Source of the DNA: Paracoccus cavernae
GTDB lineage: Bacteria > Pseudomonadota > Alphaproteobacteria > Rhodobacterales > Rhodobacteraceae
Length of the DNA: 64,000 nt
Reading direction: 5' to 3'
Assembly (NCBI GenBank): GCA_030410095.1
Contig: JAUFRC010000002.1
Coordinates: 246,402-310,401 of the forward strand
Shown here: positions 38,067 through 47,785 of the stretch, piece by piece
How the letters are laid out: every line of letters starts with the position of its first letter
Numbering within the stretch: the stretch's first letter is position 1
Made by a program: the position numbers and the translations under genes
Notes under the pieces: model-generated
Databases searched by the model: none
What the model saw: the letters and a program-made list of their open reading frames with translations, nothing else
Told to the model about the DNA's origin: nothing

Positions 38067-38815
38067 AGCCGCTCCTGCCAGTTGGTGAGGCGTTTTTCGG
38101 CCAGCTGGAGAATGCGGTCCATCGCGAGGCCGAGAATGCCGATGGTGATCAGCGAGACGAAAATCGTCGGCATGTCGTAGTAAAGCTGCGCCTGCTGCAT
38201 GCGGAAACCGAGGCCCGATTGCGCGGCGATCAGCTCGGCGGCGACGACGGTGGCCCAGGCCGAGCCCAGCCCGATGCGGCAGCCGACCAGAATGAAGGGC
38301 AGCGAGGCCGGCACCACAACGCGGGCGAAGATCACCCCATCTTTCGCCCCCAAAACCCGTGCGGCATTGATCAGCGTGCGGTCGACCCCGATCACGCCCT
38401 GATAGGTCGCCACCACCGAAGAGAGGAAGGCCGCAAGGAAGATCACGAAGATCTTGGGGGCCTCGTCGATGCCCAAGGTGATGATCGCAAGCGGAATGAT
38501 CGCAAGCGGCGGGATCATGCGGAAAAACTGGATCCACGGGTCGAGCAACCCGCGTGCCACGCGGTACCAGCCCATCAGGAACCCGACCGGAATGGCCAAA
38601 GCCGTGCCGAGCAGAAAGCCCGACAACACGCGGCGCAGCGAAGCGGCAATATCGGTAAACAGCCGTCCGCTTTCGATCGCGGACCATGCTTTGCCCGCAA
38701 CCTCGCCCGGTCCGGGCAGCATCACCGCACTAAAGCGGGTCAGCAGATACCACGCCAAAATCCCCAGTCCGAAAGACAGGAAACGCAAACCCGGAAGCTC
38801 TGATTTGCGGCTCAT
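38063..38815 (-). CDS. ABC importer permease, SsuC/TauC type
   Basis: 250 residues, intact, six helices. The coupling segment EAPKIFVIFLAAFLSSVVATY and INAARVLGAKDGVIF lies in the usual place. Overlaps the ROK gene stop and the ATPase start by 4 bp each. Confidence 0.94.
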   Translation of the reverse strand: MSRKSELPGLRFLSFGLGILAWYLLTRFSAVMLPGPGEVAGKAWSAIESGRLFTDIAASLRRVLSGFLLGTALAIPVGFLMGWYRVARGLLDPWIQFFRMIPPLAIIPLAIITLGIDEAPKIFVIFLAAFLSSVVATYQGVIGVDRTLINAARVLGAKDGVIFARVVVPASLPFILVGCRIGLGSAWATVVAAELIAAQSGLGFRMQQAQLYYDMPTIFVSLITIGILGLAMDRILQLAEKRLTNWQERL

Positions 38816-39873
38816 AGGGTTCCTCCCGAATAGTAAAAGCGGTCGAGCGCGACAGCCGCCGCGCCCTGCAAGGTCGCATCCGGCCCGAGCAGGCTCGGGC
38901 GGAATTCGGTCCGCGCCCGCGCATGCGGCATGACCTGCGCAAGGATCGCATCGCCAAGAGAGCCGCGCACCTCGGGCGAAAGCTGCGCCAGCCCCCGCCC
39001 AGAACCACGCGCTCGGGCGAGAGAAGGTTGACGATATTCGCGAATTGCTGGGCCACGAGGGCCAAGCCCCGCCGAGAATCTCGTGGTCGGAACTGCGGAT
39101 CATATCGGCGGTCAGGACGGTCTCGAAACAGCCGCTCAATCCGCATTCACAGGGGCGGCCGGGGGTCTCGACCCTGATATGGCCAAGCTCCAGCGCGTCG
39201 CGCCCCGAGAAGGCGGCCCCGCGTCCCTCGCGGATGAAGGCCGCGCCCAGACCCTGATCGAGGTAGAGGTAAAGCATCGTGTGGTGATCGGCGCGTCGCG
39301 CGCGGACGGCCTCGGCAAAGGCCATCGCAGTGACCTTGTTCTCGAGCGTCACCGGCCAGGGCAGCGCGGCTTCGAGCACCTCGATCAAAGGCCCTCGCCC
39401 CAACCCGGCCGGCTGACCGCCAGCAGACGCCGCCCCTCGAGGTCGACATGGCCCGGCAGCGTCAGGCAAAGGCCCGCGATGCGGTCGTCGCCCAGATCCA
39501 GCTCGGCCTGCAGCGCACGCAGGGCATCGGGGACCATCGCCAGAGCCTGAATGGCGGAACAGTCGAGGTCGAAGCGCCGCGCCAGCAACACCCGCGCGTC
39601 CTTGTCGGCAATCCCGACTTCCAACCTGCCGGGCATCAGCGACACGCAGGCCACGCGCCAACCCGTTTCCGCGAGATCGAGATATTGCCGCGGCCGTCCG
39701 AAATTCACCTCGTCGCGTTTGCCGCCTTCGTGCAGCAGCCCCGCCTCGACCAAACGGTTCGCGATTTTGGTCAGGCTGGGAGAAGAGACCCCCATCTCGC
39801 CCATCAGCTCGGTCCGCGAAAGCGGTCCCATGTCGCGCACAAGGCGAAGCGTGGTGCCGTGAAACCGGCTCAT
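38812..39873 (-). CDS. ROK-family transcriptional regulator
   Basis: About 353 residues. N-terminal winged helix (SRTELMGEMGVSSPSLTKIA, NRLVEAGLL) and a ROK sugar-binding domain with LPGHVD, ELGHIRVE and the zinc motif CECGLSGCFE. It has no full ATP site, so it is a regulator sensing a sugar or sugar derivative. Lost bases near 39388, 39068 and 39000 split it. First gene of the importer/sulfatase operon and next to a long palindrome, so it likely controls its own operon, pointing to a sulfated sugar. Confidence 0.88.
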
Positions 39874-39895
39874 GGAATGCCTCCGCAATCCTTTC

Positions 39896-39928
39896 GCATA
39901 CTTTTCTAGTTTAGTTAGAAAAGTATGC
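39896..39928. promoter_or_regulatory. Perfect 33-bp palindromic operator upstream of ROK
   Basis: 13-bp arms GCATACTTTTCTA (39896-39908) and TAGAAAAGTATGC (39916-39928) around a 7-base centre, starting 23 bases upstream of the ROK start. ROK repressors bind long AT-rich palindromes of this kind. Confidence 0.8.
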
Positions 39929-40246
39929 GCCGCGCTATTACAAATTTGCGCCCTTGCGGAGAAAATCCTTCCCCTGCCGTTGGGTCCGAGAGAAATGGTG
40001 CGTTATGCCTATGCAGATTTTGGGGAACCTGGCGGATATGGAAGTTGCTTTCCTCGCCATATCACCATGATAAAATTGAATATTTATAAAGTGGCGCATC
40101 CCTGCCAGCGCCGCAATTTCGCCAAAAATCGTGACAGACCCCGCGTGATTGCGAGCCGGAAGAGGCCCGCAAGACCTTCCGGCGGCTCCAGCCTCCGCCC
40201 GTGAAATCTCTTGGTCGCGTATCGGATTCGCGTTATAGTTAGCAAT
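39929..40246. other. Intergenic region, no gene
   Basis: 318 bases between the ROK operator and ArsR. It has an 8-bp inverted repeat (GCCGGAAG/CTTCCGGC) near 40154-40182. Nothing else with coding or RNA character is seen. Confidence 0.45.
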
Positions 40247-40606
40247 ATGGCTAAGTATGATTCCGACCTCTCGCAGCTCTTTCAGGCCTTGGCCGATCCG
40301 ACGCGGCGGGCGATTCTGGCGCGGCTGGCGCAAGGCCCCGCCCCAGTTTCCGAGCTCGCGCGCCCGACCGGACTGAAGCTGCCGACAGTGATGCGCCACC
40401 TTTCGGTGCTCGAAGAGGCGGGATTGATTGCTTCGTCAAAGGACGGGCGGGTGCGCTCTTGCGCGGTCGTCCCCGAGGCGCTGACCCCGATGTGCGACTG
40501 GCTCGACGAGCAAAGGGCGCATTGGGAAAGCCGCCTCGACCGGTTGGAAAGCTATGTCATGACGTTGTTGGAGGACGAAGACCATGACGATCGAACTCGA
40601 CCCTGA
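40247..40606 (+). CDS. ArsR-family regulator
   Basis: 119 residues, intact. LSQLFQALADPTRRAILARL, the helix-turn-helix with GLKLPTVMRHLSVLEEAGL, and the wing SSKDGRVRSCAVVPEAL. The metal-site CxC of classical ArsR is absent; this branch pairs with SRPBCC proteins. Overlaps the next gene by 23 bp. Confidence 0.92.
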   Translation: MAKYDSDLSQLFQALADPTRRAILARLAQGPAPVSELARPTGLKLPTVMRHLSVLEEAGLIASSKDGRVRSCAVVPEALTPMCDWLDEQRAHWESRLDRLESYVMTLLEDEDHDDRTRP

Positions 40607-41056
40607 TACCGACCTCAGCTTTACACGCACCCTCGCCGCGCCGCGGCACTCGTCTGGGAATGCTGGACCGATCCGCGCCATATTCCGCATTTCTTCATCC
40701 CCAAACCGCATAAGGTCACGGCGGTCGAGATCGATCTGCGGATCGGCGGACGCTTCGACACCCGCTTCGAGGTCGAAGGCAACAGCATCGCAAATCGCGG
40801 CGTCTATCTCGAGATCGTGCCGCAGGAAAAGCTGGTCTTTACCGATGCGTTCAGCGAGGGCTGGAAGCCCGCGCCGGAGCCCTTCATGACCGCGATCCTG
40901 CTTTTGGCAGATGCGCCGGAGGGTGGCACGCTGTACACGGCCATCGCGCGCCACCGCAATCCGGACAGCCGGAAAACCCACGAAAACATGGGCTTTTACG
41001 AGGGATGGGGTACCGTCGCCTCACAGCTCGAAGCCTATGCCCAAGGGTTGCGGTGA
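40584..41056 (+). CDS. SRPBCC (AHSA1-like) domain protein 1
   Basis: About 157 residues. ALVWECWTDPRHIPHFFIPK, VEIDLRIGGRFDTRF and FTDAFSEGWKP then EGWGTVASQLEAYAQ are the START-like cavity fold. Such proteins bind hydrophobic ligands and are typically encoded after an ArsR gene. One lost G near 40645. Confidence 0.87.
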
Positions 41057-41540
41057 TGGCGCAAGCAGCTGCAAACCCTGCGGCGACCATGCGCATCGAG
41101 CGGGTGATCGCCGCACCGCGGGCCGCAATCTGGCGGGCATGGACCAACCCCGAGAGCCTGCCCTTGTGGTGGGGCCCCGAGGGCTATTCCTGCCGCACGA
41201 AACGCATCAATTTGCGCACCGGCGGCGAATGGGTCTTCGACATGATCGGGCCGGACGGCACGGTCTATCCCAACCACCACCGCTACCACCGGATGGAGGA
41301 AGGCGCGGGCATCTCCTACAGCCTGCTCTGGGGCGAGAACGGCCCGAAACATGCCGATGCGGATGTGGCCTTCGAGGAGATCGGCACCGATGGAAAAGAC
41401 GGAACCCTCACCGCCACGCGGATCACCTTGACGATGGTCTTCGCCAGCGAGGACGAATGCCGCGCCGCGAAGGCATTCGGGCCGAGGCGCTCGGGCAGGA
41501 AACCCTGGCGAAACTGGCGCGCTTTATCGGGGCGGGCTAG
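41056..41540 (+). CDS. SRPBCC (AHSA1-like) domain protein 2
   Basis: About 161 residues. IWRAWTNPESLPLWWGPEGY, NLRTGGEWVFDMIGPDG and ALGQETLAKLARFIGAG at the end. Start overlaps the previous stop by one base (TGATG). One lost G near 41478. Paralog of the preceding protein. Confidence 0.87.
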
Positions 41541-41546
41541 ATCGCC

Positions 41547-42519
41547 TCAGGGCGCGATGCCGGTCAGCGGATTGCTCCGCGCGACGTCCCAGGCGATCTG
41601 CTGCATCAGGGCGGCGGTCTCCGGCTCGGGGCCGCGGCCGGCGTTCCATCGGCCCGCATCAGCGCGAAGGGCAAGCCTGCGGGGCTCTTTTGATAGAGCA
41701 CCGCATAATGGACCAGCGCCACGAAATAGCTGCCGAGGTCGCTGAGATGGATATTGTCGGGCTTGCCATCCGGCGTCAGAGCGAAAGATCGGTCCTTTTC
41801 CCCAGGTTACCGACGCCGCCACGCGCCTCGACCGCCCGCACCAAAGCGGCCATCGCCTGCCCCGCGGGGATCAGATGGATGCGTTTGTCCTCGGGCAGCT
41901 CGCCCAATGCGGGACGCAGCACCCCCGCGAGCCATGATTGCTCGTAATCACCGTCGAGCCTTTCCAGAAAGCCCTCGGCGTGATCGACCTGATGCCATGT
42001 CTCGTAAAGATACAGGCGGGCATCGGGGCGGGCGACGATCGCCTCTTGCGCCCAGTTGGCAAGATAGCGCGGGCTGTCGAAGTATTTCAGCGCATCGCGG
42101 ATCTCGACCATCTCGGTCAGCACAATCGCATCATAATCGCCGCTTTTGACGGCCTCATGGGCGGGACGGAAACGGGGATGATCGTTCTCGGCCTCGAAAC
42201 CGTTGATCTTGTCGTCGCCCCAATGCGCCTTGAGCGTGGTGCCCCAGCCGAGCTGGCTATCGTAGCGGTAGCCCTCGCCCGCGAGCTGGGCGAGCATGGC
42301 GGGCATGTCGCGCCCGACGAGGCTATGCCCGATGAAATAGACCGAGAGCGGCTTTTGGGGCGGCGGCAGCGGCTTGGCGTAGCGCGCGGCCATCGCCGCT
42401 GCATCGGGGCCCTGGCCAAGGCTCGGCCCGCCGCCTGCACCCGCACCGCGCCACAGGAAAATCCCCGCAACGACGGCGGCAAGCGCCAAAGCGACAGCGA
42501 GCATTTTCGCAATAGTCAT
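41547..42519 (-). CDS. Membrane-anchored SGNH-like hydrolase
   Basis: About 324 residues. One N-terminal helix (MLAVALALAAVVAGIFLW) and then SVYFIGHSLVGRDMPAML, where the Ser sits as in SGNH block I. LTPDGKPDNIHLSDLGSYFV supplies the D-x-x-H block V. It likely de-esterifies a periplasmic substrate. Two lost bases near 41798 and 41655. Convergent with the SRPBCC pair; stops 6 bases apart. Confidence 0.65.
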
Positions 42520-42717
42520 CCCATCTCCCTTCGGCCGCAACGCGCTTGGCAGCCCTTGTTTGCGGCCAAGAATGTCGGGAAGCTTGCCTGCCCTGTCAAC
42601 CGCCCGCCCTACGGCCCCGCACGGCCTGCACCGGCCCCGTGGGCCGCTTCCTTGGCGCGATTTCGGCAGCAGGGCCCTGCCCGTCGCGATTTTCTCAGCA
42701 ATCCCCGATGAATAGAA

Positions 42718-42753
42718 TCATTTTCAACGATAATGAAATTCTGATTTTATAAT
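42718..42753 (+). promoter_or_regulatory. Promoter with Fur-like palindrome upstream of the BMP receptor
   Basis: TCATTTTC-aac-GATAATGA at 42718-42736 is a 19-bp dyad with one mismatch and carries the GATAATGA half-site of Fur boxes. A consensus TATAAT lies at 42748-42753, with the dyad over the -35 region. Confidence 0.5.
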
Positions 42754-42822
42754 TCCTTGATTGACGCTGCCTTGCAGGAGCGACCCAATGTCGCACCGCC
42801 TTTTGCGGTCCGGAGAAAATCA

Positions 42823-43818
42823 TTGAAGAATGCGACTTTCTTTCTTGGTCTGACGACCTCTCTTTTCCTCGCCGGCGGCGTCATGGCGCAAGACAGCGAT
42901 GCTTTGTCGATTGCCATGCTCATTCCGGGCAAAATCGACGATAACGGCTTCATGGAAGCGGGCTATAACGGCCTCTTGCGGATCGAAAAGGAATTTGGTG
43001 CCAAGATCGCCTATCGCGATCAGGTCACGCCCAAGCCCGAAGAACTGGCCGAGGCTTTGCGCGATCTCGCCAAGACGGGGCCGGATATGGTCATCGCCCA
43101 TGGCGGTCAGGCGAATCAGGCGGCCGAGACCGTGGCTGCGGAGTTCCCCGAGATCCCGTTTGTCGTGGTGCAAGGCAATGTCACGGGACCGAACCTCTCG
43201 AGCTACGAGGTCCTGCAGGAAGACAGTGCATGGCTTGCGGGTGCGATGGCTGGCCTGATGACCAAGAGCGGCGTTGTCGGCCATATCTCGGGCATCCGCG
43301 TGCCGCCGGGGCTGAAGGGGCGCGGCGGTTTCTACAACGGGCTGATGCATACCAAACCCGATGCGACCTTCCTCACGACCTTTGCCGGCAATCAGGATGA
43401 TGTCGCACTGGCCGGACGCGCCGCCCAGGCCGAGATCGACGGCGGGGCCGATATCATCTTCACCATGCTCAACGCCGGCCGGCAGGGCGCGAGCGATGCG
43501 ATGCGTGCGGCCAAGGTGCGCCAGATCGGCAATGTCATCGACTGGACCACGGTCGATCCCGAGGTTTATGTCGCCTCGGCCCTCGCCGATGTCAGCATCC
43601 CCAGCGTCGAGGCTGTCCGCGACCTCAAGGACGGCAACTGGAAACCCGAGACCGTCAAACATATCGGCCTGGCGAATGCCGAAGCGGTCTCGCTGAGCTA
43701 TGCCCCCGATGTTCCGGCAGAGATCAAAGACCAGATCGCCAAGCTGCGCGAGCAGATCATCAGCGGCGAAATCAAGGTCGAGACCAGCTACGACGGCCCC
43801 GAAATCACCGTCGAGTAA
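42823..43818 (+). CDS. BMP/Med-family ABC substrate-binding protein
   Basis: 331 residues, intact. Signal peptide KNATFFLGLTTSLFLAGGVM with AQD; LSIAMLIPGKIDDNGFMEAG, VIAHGGQANQAAETVA and DIIFTMLNAGRQGASDAM form the periplasmic-binding fold used for nucleosides and related compounds. The TTG at 42823 with GGAG upstream gives a clean signal peptide; the ORF opens at TTG 42757. No permease or ATPase gene is adjacent, so it is an orphan or works with a distant importer. Confidence 0.85.
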   Translation: MKNATFFLGLTTSLFLAGGVMAQDSDALSIAMLIPGKIDDNGFMEAGYNGLLRIEKEFGAKIAYRDQVTPKPEELAEALRDLAKTGPDMVIAHGGQANQAAETVAAEFPEIPFVVVQGNVTGPNLSSYEVLQEDSAWLAGAMAGLMTKSGVVGHISGIRVPPGLKGRGGFYNGLMHTKPDATFLTTFAGNQDDVALAGRAAQAEIDGGADIIFTMLNAGRQGASDAMRAAKVRQIGNVIDWTTVDPEVYVASALADVSIPSVEAVRDLKDGNWKPETVKHIGLANAEAVSLSYAPDVPAEIKDQIAKLREQIISGEIKVETSYDGPEITVE

Positions 43819-43831
43819 ACCGGAATTGCCT

Positions 43832-43857
43832 CGCCCGCAGCCTTGGGATTGCGGGCG
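43832..43857 (+). terminator. Terminator after the BMP receptor
   Basis: 8-bp stem CGCCCGCA / TGCGGGCG, 10-base loop, 14 bases after the stop. Weak T content afterwards. Confidence 0.5.
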
Positions 43858-43858
43858 G

Positions 43859-44425
43859 GGTGTTGCCGTCCCCAAAGGACCATCCACTGACTGCGGCTTG
43901 AAAGGGTGACCCCCTCTCGGGCCGCTTTTACTTTGCGCGGCCAAGTAGATGCGGGGACCGCATCCTGTTGTCGGCCACGGAGAGCATCGCTCGGAGCGGC
44001 AAAAACAGAAATGCCGGCAGAACGGCACGAAGGCCGGTCGGAAGCGGCCCTTTCCGGTTCTTCTGCCATGCTTCGTGCAGATCCTCGCCGATATGGTAGA
44101 CGGCTGCGCTGAACTGCAGCGCTTCCAGCATCTGGATGCTTGTCGCAACCGGCGTTCAAGCGGTCTTGCGATGCCAGCACCCACAGCCCCATCAGGACGG
44201 GTGCAGGCGCAGGGCGATTTCCCGATAAAGCTTGTCGATTTCGGCGCGCTCTCCGGTACAACGCGGATACGTGGCCGCGGCGGCATCGCCTCACATCAGC
44301 GAGCAGGAGTTTCTTCCTCCCCGAGCTACGCTCCGGCGCCGAACGCCCGATGCCGCGCCCTGCACTGTCTGGCCGCATGGCGCGTCTCGCCTGAACGATC
44401 ACGGACAAACCTGCCGATAACCGCC
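43859..44425. other. Unassigned 567-base region
   Basis: No ORF here looks like a recognised protein on either strand. Two minus-strand pieces in one frame look more protein-like than their surroundings: ERAEIDKLYREIALRLHPS and, up to a stop at 43928, YHIGEDLHEAWQKNRKGPLP. They may be a remnant of a gene or mobile element. I cannot name it. Confidence 0.4.
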
Positions 44426-45167
44426 TTACACCAGTTCCCGCAAAGCCAGGATCGATCCCGAAAAGAGCATCAGCCCGAAGAGAGCCACGCGGAACTGATC
44501 GTCGGACAGGCGCCGGAACACCAGCATGCCGACTTGCGCACCGATCAAGGTCGCCGGCAGGGCGAGTGCGGTCAGCCCAAGCGTTTGGGCTGTATAAAAC
44601 CCTTTCCACGCCAAAAGCGCGGCGGTCACGGTCAGCACGATCACATTATAGCTTTGCAGCACCGCGCGGGTTTCGCCCTTTGGCCATGGCCGCAAAGCAC
44701 ACCACATCGAGGGCAACGCGCCGGACAGCGACGCGGCACCGCCAAGCATGCCCCCGCAAGGCCGACGACCATATCCGGAACGGATGTGCGGGGCTCGAAC
44801 CGCGGCAGGTTGCCGCGCAGCAGGAAGAAGCCGCCATAGAAAACATCGATGCGGCAATCCCGATCCGGAGCAGTTCGGCACTGACGATCGACAGGGCGGC
44901 GACTCCCAGGGGAATCCCCGCCAAAGCGGGCAGCAGGAACCGCGCCAATCGGGCGGGGTGGCGCCGGATCTCGCTCCGCACGATCCAGATCCCCTGAAGC
45001 CCGCTCGCGATCGACATGACGACGGCAATGGCGACGGCCTGAGGGGCAGGAAGGATCTGCAGCCAAAACCCGAGCGCGAAAAGCGCGGTGCCGAAACCTG
45101 CAAGTCCGTTGACGAAACCGCCCGCAATCGCGCCCGCAAACAGCGCCGCGAGAAAACCCGTATCCAT
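44426..45167 (-). CDS. TauE/SafE (TSUP) family exporter
   Basis: About 246 residues, seven to eight helices. LFAGAIAGGFVNGLAGFGTA at the N-terminus and its internal repeat around LPATLIGAQVGMLVFRRLSD are the TSUP signature. The family is known for sulfite, sulfoacetate and other anion export. Lost bases near 44835 and 44740 split it. Last gene of the minus-strand set TRAP, dehydrogenase, aldehyde dehydrogenase, exporter. Confidence 0.85.
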
Positions 45168-45299
45168 CAGCCTAGCCGCCTCGCGCAATCGCGCAGAAAG
45201 AGCAGGACCGGAGTGTGGGTGGGCACGCGCATTATCCTGCTTCTCCGTTCGAAAGCCGCCCGTAGGAAGGGTTCAAGGCAGGTGAGCTCCTGAGCCAGG

Positions 45300-46746
45300 T
45301 CAGAGGCCGGCGAGGCAAACGTATTTGATCTCGACATATTCATCGATGCCGTGACGCGAGCCTTCGCGACCAAGTCCCGACTGCTTGACCCCCGAACGGA
45401 GCCGCCTCGTTCGCCAAAGCGCCGGTATTCACGCCGACCATACCGGCCTCGAGCCGCTCGGCCACGCGGAAGACCCGCGCGAGATCACGGCTGTAGAAAT
45501 AGGCGGCAAGCCGAACTCGCTGTCATTCGCCAAAGCGATTGCCTGCTCTTCGGTCGAGAAGGGAATGATTGCCGCCAGCGGAGCGAAGGTCTCTTCGCGG
45601 GCGACCAGCGCATCGGGGCTGACATCGGTGATCACGGTCGGCTGGAACCAGCTCCGCCCAAGCGCATGGCGCCCGCCGCCGGCAACAAGCCGCGCGCCGC
45701 GCTCAAGCGCATCTTCGAGATGGGCCTCGACCTTCTCCACCGCCGCCATATCGATCAGCGGCCCCTGTTCGGTCGCAGCGTCGGATCCGACCCCGACGAC
45801 CAGCCGCTCGGCCGCTGCACCCAAGCGCAAGGCGAATTCCGCTGCGATGCTGTCATGAACATAGATCCGGTTAGCGCAAACGCAGGTCTGCCCCGAGTTG
45901 CGGAACTTGGCCATCATGGCGCCCTGCACCGCCGCCTCCAGATCGGCGTCGTCAAAGACGATAAACGGCGCATTGCCGCCCAGTTCCAAAGACAGCCGCT
46001 TGATGTCGCCGGCGCATTCGCGCATCAGCCAGCGCCCGACCTCGGTCGATCCGGTAAAGCTGATCTTCGCGATGGTCGGGCTTTTGCAAAAAGCCTCGCC
46101 GATCATCGTCGCCTTGCCGGTGACAACCTGAAACACCCCTGCCGGAATGCCCGCACGTTCGGCCAGAACCGCGAGCGCCAGGGCGGAGAGCGGCGTTTGC
46201 GAGGCCGGTTTGACGATGATCGGACAGCCTGCAGCCAGCGCCGGACCCGCCTTGCGGGTGATCATCCCGTTCGGAAAGTTCCAAGGCGTGATCGCGGCGC
46301 AGACGCCGATCGGCTGTTTCAGCACCAGAATGCGGCGATCGGTGGCCGGAGCGGGAATGATCTCGCCGTAAAGCCGCTTTGCCTCTTCCGCGAACCATTC
46401 GAGATAGGCGGCATTCGAAACGATCTCGCCTTTGGCCTCTGCCAGGGTCTTGCCCTGTTCGGCGGTCAGGATCTGTGCGAGATCATCGGCATTTTGCAAG
46501 ATCAGATCATGCCACCGCCGCAAAGCGCCGCCCGCTCGCGGGCAGGACGCGCGGCCCAGTCGGCGCGCGCGGCTTCGGCGGCGGCAATCGCCTGCTCGAT
46601 GGTCGTGCGGTCCAAAGATGGCACCCGACCCACGAGAGAGCCGTCGGCGGGGTTCGTCACTTCGATCCCTGCCCCTCGGCAGAGATCCAAGCGCCCGCCA
46701 CATAGGCGCTATCGGTCAGTAGGGTCTGGTCTTGCAAAGCTGGCAT
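45300..46746 (-). CDS. Succinate-semialdehyde-type aldehyde dehydrogenase
   Basis: About 481 residues. TPWNFPNGMITRKAGPALAA, SFTGSTEVGRWLM, LSLELGGNAPFIVFDDADL and FRNSGQTCVCANRIYV (catalytic Cys), ending in LAGL. Closest to NAD(P)-dependent succinate semialdehyde dehydrogenases (GabD), but the same family includes glutarate-, sulfolactaldehyde- and other semialdehyde dehydrogenases, so the substrate is open. Lost bases near 46681, 46510, 45510 and 45400. Confidence 0.87.
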
Positions 46747-46800
46747 CGTCTTTTCCTAATCGTCTGGGTCTTCACGTCGTGGCGGGCGGCCAAAGCTGCG

Positions 46801-47700
46801 TCAGTCCGGATAGTGGACCGGCTCGAGCGCCGATTTGCGCCGCAGCGTCTCCAGAACCGCAGACCAGTCGTTTCCGCCGAAACCTTCGGCTTTGGACATG
46901 GAGTAGATCTGCGCTGCTGCGGCACCGACGGACAACGGCACGTTCAATCCGGCAGCATATGACAGCGCCAGATTGAGATCCTTGGAGGCGAGACCCAGGC
47001 CGAACTCTGCTGAAATGTCGCCGCCGAGCACTTTGCGTTGATAGGCGCCGGTAACAAAACCTTTGCCCGCTGTAGTGCCTGCCAGCACCTCGACCGTGCG
47101 CGCGACATCCAGTCCTGCAGCCTCGGCAAAAGCGAGGGTTTCGGCGGTCAGCGTGTTCAGGGCCGTCGACATGAAGTTGTTGACGATCTTGGTGCGGGTT
47201 CCGGTCCCGTTATCGCCGCAATGGATCGTCTGACGACCGACCGCGTCGAAAATGACGGCCGCCGCCTCGACATCGCGAGACGCTCCGCCGGCGAGGATCA
47301 GGAGCTGGCCGCGCTCGGCCACTTCCGAGGTTCCGCCGACCGGCGCGTCGAGCATAGCAATGCCGATCCGCGAAAGACGCGTCGCGATACGGTCCGTGGC
47401 TTCGGGGGCAATGGTGCTCATGTCGATGAAAAGCGTCGCCTTGGCCATCGCATTCGCCACGCCCGGCGAACCGAACAGGATATCTTCGACATCCGGCCCG
47501 TTCGGCAGCATGGTCACGACGAATTGCCGGTTCGAGGCCGCATCGGCCGCCGACGAGGCGGCATGGCCGCCAAGACCGGCGATGCGCGCAACCGCTTCCG
47601 GATTGATGTCGTAGACCCAGACCTCGTGTCCGGCCTCGACCAAGTTGCGCGACATGGCGTGACCCATGCGCCCAAGACCGATGAACCCAATGGAAGCCAT
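46801..47700 (-). CDS. Beta-hydroxyacid dehydrogenase (HIBADH family)
   Basis: 299 residues, intact. IGFIGLGRMGHAMSRNLVEA is the NAD(P) site, DAPVGGTSEVAERGQL the substrate loop, and GTRTKIVNNFMS carries catalytic K171. Family members act on 3-hydroxyisobutyrate, tartronate semialdehyde, sulfolactaldehyde or succinate semialdehyde. Its place between a TRAP importer and an aldehyde dehydrogenase suggests an aldehyde/alcohol interconversion in one pathway. Confidence 0.92.
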   Translation of the reverse strand: MASIGFIGLGRMGHAMSRNLVEAGHEVWVYDINPEAVARIAGLGGHAASSAADAASNRQFVVTMLPNGPDVEDILFGSPGVANAMAKATLFIDMSTIAPEATDRIATRLSRIGIAMLDAPVGGTSEVAERGQLLILAGGASRDVEAAAVIFDAVGRQTIHCGDNGTGTRTKIVNNFMSTALNTLTAETLAFAEAAGLDVARTVEVLAGTTAGKGFVTGAYQRKVLGGDISAEFGLGLASKDLNLALSYAAGLNVPLSVGAAAAQIYSMSKAEGFGGNDWSAVLETLRRKSALEPVHYPD

Positions 47701-47785
47701 TGTTTCTTTCTCCGTTTTCCGATGGCCTGATGCAGGATCAGGCAGGATTGTTATCTGAAATTGATCGTCCGGCCGGCGGCCCGCC

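Noticed and set aside
42820..44286. Long minus-strand ORF (488 codons) over the BMP gene
   Set aside because: It is the reverse-frame shadow of the BMP receptor, which has a signal peptide and family motifs.
45351..46976. 541-codon plus-strand ORF
   Set aside because: Shadow of the aldehyde dehydrogenase on the other strand; no domain recognised.
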